Shown here piece by piece: positions 5,900-7,310 of a DNA stretch of 7,310 bases. This DNA is from Actinomycetes bacterium (GTDB taxonomy: Bacteria > Actinomycetota > Acidimicrobiia > Acidimicrobiales > JAKAOS01). The position numbers were made by a program, and so were the translations under genes. The notes below the pieces were generated by a model that was not told where the DNA came from, searched no databases, and worked only from the letters and a program-made list of their open reading frames with translations. Location of the stretch: the NCBI GenBank assembly GCA_021790615.1, contig JAJYGW010000178.1, positions 1 through 7,310 on the forward strand, read 5' to 3'. How positions within the stretch are numbered: position 1 is the stretch's first letter; every line of letters begins with the position of its first letter.

Positions 5900-7310
5900 T
5901 GGCATCGATCGTCGGCAAGAAGCAGGGCAACAGGACCTACTACTACCTGGTGGAGTCGGCCCGGGTGGGGGGCAAGCCCCGCATCGTCTCCCAGCGCTAC
6001 CTCGGGTCCGCAGCCGAGATCGCAGCTCGTCTGGCGGAGAGGGGCCCTGGCGAGCCGGACCGCACCCGTCATCTCGCCTTCGGCGACGTGGCAGCGACGT
6101 GGTCGATGCTCCAGCGCTTGGGTGTGGCCGAGATCGTCGACGAAGTCGTCGGTGCTCGTCGTGGCGACGCTCGGGCATCGGTCGGGACCTACATCGCCCT
6201 CGCCACGCTCAACCGGGTGGTCGACCCGTGCTCGAAGCTCGCCTTTGCCGAGTGGTGGGGGAGGACCGCCGGTGACCGATGGCTCGGCGTCTCTGCGGGT
6301 GCGCTCGATCACCGGCGCTTCTGGGAGGCGATGGACGCCATCGGAGAGCAAGACCTCCGAGAGATCGAGCGTCGCATCGTCGCCCGGATGGTCGCGACGT
6401 TCTCGATCGATCTCTCCGGTCTCGTGCTCGACATGACCAACTTCGCCACGTGGATCGACTCCGGCAACGACCGGGCTCCGATCGCCCAGCGTGGGCACTC
6501 CAAGCAGAAGCGCAACGACCTGCGCATCTGCGGGCTCGGCCTCGTCGTCTCCACGGATGGGGGTGTCCCTCTCGTCTCGCATGCCTATCCGGGCGACAAG
6601 CCCGACGTCACCCAGTTCGGGGCAGTGGTGACCGAGCTCGTCGCCCGCTTCGAGGCGCTGATCCCCGAGGGGATGGGCCCCGGGAGCGAACGCCTCACCC
6701 TGGTCTACGACGCCGGGCAGAACTCCGAGGCCAACTATCGGCTCCTCGACGGCGCACCACTCTCCTTCGTTGGATCGCTCCCGCCGTCGGACCATCCCGA
6801 TCTCCTCGCTGTTCCGAGGGAGCACTACGAGGTTGTCGATGCGAAGCGCTTCCCCGGTCTCGTCGCCTTCGAGACCACCAAGGTCGTCTTCGGGAGAGCG
6901 CGTCGCCTCGTCGTCTGTCACTCCGAGGAACTCCATGCCAAGCAGTCCCGGGGCTTCGACCAGACCCTGGCCAGGGCCCACCGCCGCCTCGCAGAGGTCC
7001 GAGCTCGCCTCGCCCGGGGCAAGACCCGCAAGACCAGGGAGAAGGTGGAGGCCGAGATCGCAGAGATCCTCGCTCCTCGATGGGTGTCCCGGGTGATCAC
7101 CGCCACCCTCACCGGCGAGTCCCCGGCCGAACTGCGCCTGCGGGTGCGCACGAGCGCCAAGGCCCGAGCCGCCCTGGAGGACGAGCTGTTCGGCAAGCGG
7201 ATCCTCTTCAGCGACAAGGTCATCGAGCAGGCCTCGACCGCCACGATCGTCGCCGAGTACCGCTCCCAGGAGACCGTCGAGGGCGACTTCCGACAGATGA
7301 AGGATCCGAA
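5899..7310 (+). CDS. IS1634-family (DDE, IS4-like) transposase, 3' end outside window
   Basis: The frame is open from ATG 5899 to the right edge, giving 470 residues without a stop. The N-terminus (GNRTYYYLVES, GKPRIVSQRYLG) is typical of IS1634-type transposases. The DDE catalytic residues are apparent: Asp 178 in VLDMTNF, Asp 271 in LVYDAGQNSEAN, and Glu 461 in TVEGDFRQMK. The IS4-type Y-(2)-R-(3)-E-(6)-K signature is met for Tyr 454, Glu 461 and Lys 468, with Gln in the Arg position. Family members are usually somewhat over 500 residues, so the missing part is probably short. The enzyme cuts and joins the element's DNA ends. No frameshift or stop is seen, so it may be active. Its codons use somewhat more A/T-ending forms than the neighbouring genes, in keeping with a mobile origin. 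GTG 5884 is a possible but less likely earlier start. Confidence 0.88.
   Translation, partial: MASIVGKKQGNRTYYYLVESARVGGKPRIVSQRYLGSAAEIAARLAERGPGEPDRTRHLAFGDVAATWSMLQRLGVAEIVDEVVGARRGDARASVGTYIALATLNRVVDPCSKLAFAEWWGRTAGDRWLGVSAGALDHRRFWEAMDAIGEQDLREIERRIVARMVATFSIDLSGLVLDMTNFATWIDSGNDRAPIAQRGHSKQKRNDLRICGLGLVVSTDGGVPLVSHAYPGDKPDVTQFGAVVTELVARFEALIPEGMGPGSERLTLVYDAGQNSEANYRLLDGAPLSFVGSLPPSDHPDLLAVPREHYEVVDAKRFPGLVAFETTKVVFGRARRLVVCHSEELHAKQSRGFDQTLARAHRRLAEVRARLARGKTRKTREKVEAEIAEILAPRWVSRVITATLTGESPAELRLRVRTSAKARAALEDELFGKRILFSDKVIEQASTATIVAEYRSQETVEGDFRQMKDP

Larger units (their letters stand above)
5766..7310 (+). mobile_element. Insertion sequence, IS1634 family (right part outside window; left end not resolved)
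   Basis: The element is recognised from its transposase. The left boundary is placed only within 5766-5898, because no terminal inverted repeat can be paired without the right end. The start given is the first base after the permease stop and is an outer limit. The element reads in the same direction as the preceding genes and sits immediately downstream of the iron permease gene. Confidence 0.75.

Overview
The window is GC-rich (about 70% by eye) bacterial DNA with every convincing gene on the + strand. High GC, apparently leaderless -10/start-codon arrangements, and a cell-surface enzyme on a threonine-run (TTTT-A-P type) stalk all point to an actinobacterium. The stalk style and gene mix suggest Acidimicrobiia or a relative, but that placement is inference.

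Layout: (1) 2-1729, an exported, probably membrane-anchored SGNH/GDSL hydrolase whose start lies left of the window; (2) 1740-2900, an acyl-CoA dehydrogenase; (3) 2986-4080, a long-form glucose-1-phosphate thymidylyltransferase with a beta-helical tail; (4) 4080-4883, a crotonase/enoyl-CoA hydratase-family protein overlapping gene 3 by one base; (5) 4941-5765, an FTR1/EfeU-type iron permease; (6) 5899 to the right edge, the transposase of an IS1634-type insertion sequence cut off by the window. There are no tRNA, rRNA or CRISPR sequences. No non-coding stretch exceeds about 135 bases.

Genes 1-5 look like an ordinary chromosomal run of mixed functions: surface hydrolysis, acyl-CoA metabolism, nucleotide-sugar synthesis and iron uptake. 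They do not form one pathway. Only genes 3 and 4 look translationally coupled. A TAGNNY hexamer sits exactly 7 bases before an ATG/GTG in front of genes 2 and 3 and in front of a short leader ORF of gene 5, which suggests separate leaderless promoters for these units. The efeU promoter also carries three overlapping TCGGT/ACCGA half-sites that look like an operator.

I found no clear candidate for a wholly new system. The points most worth checking are the efeU control region (operator-like half-sites plus an 8-codon leader), the crotonase-family protein that lacks both classical catalytic glutamates, the repeated leaderless promoter layout, and the repeat-rich region in front of the transposase.
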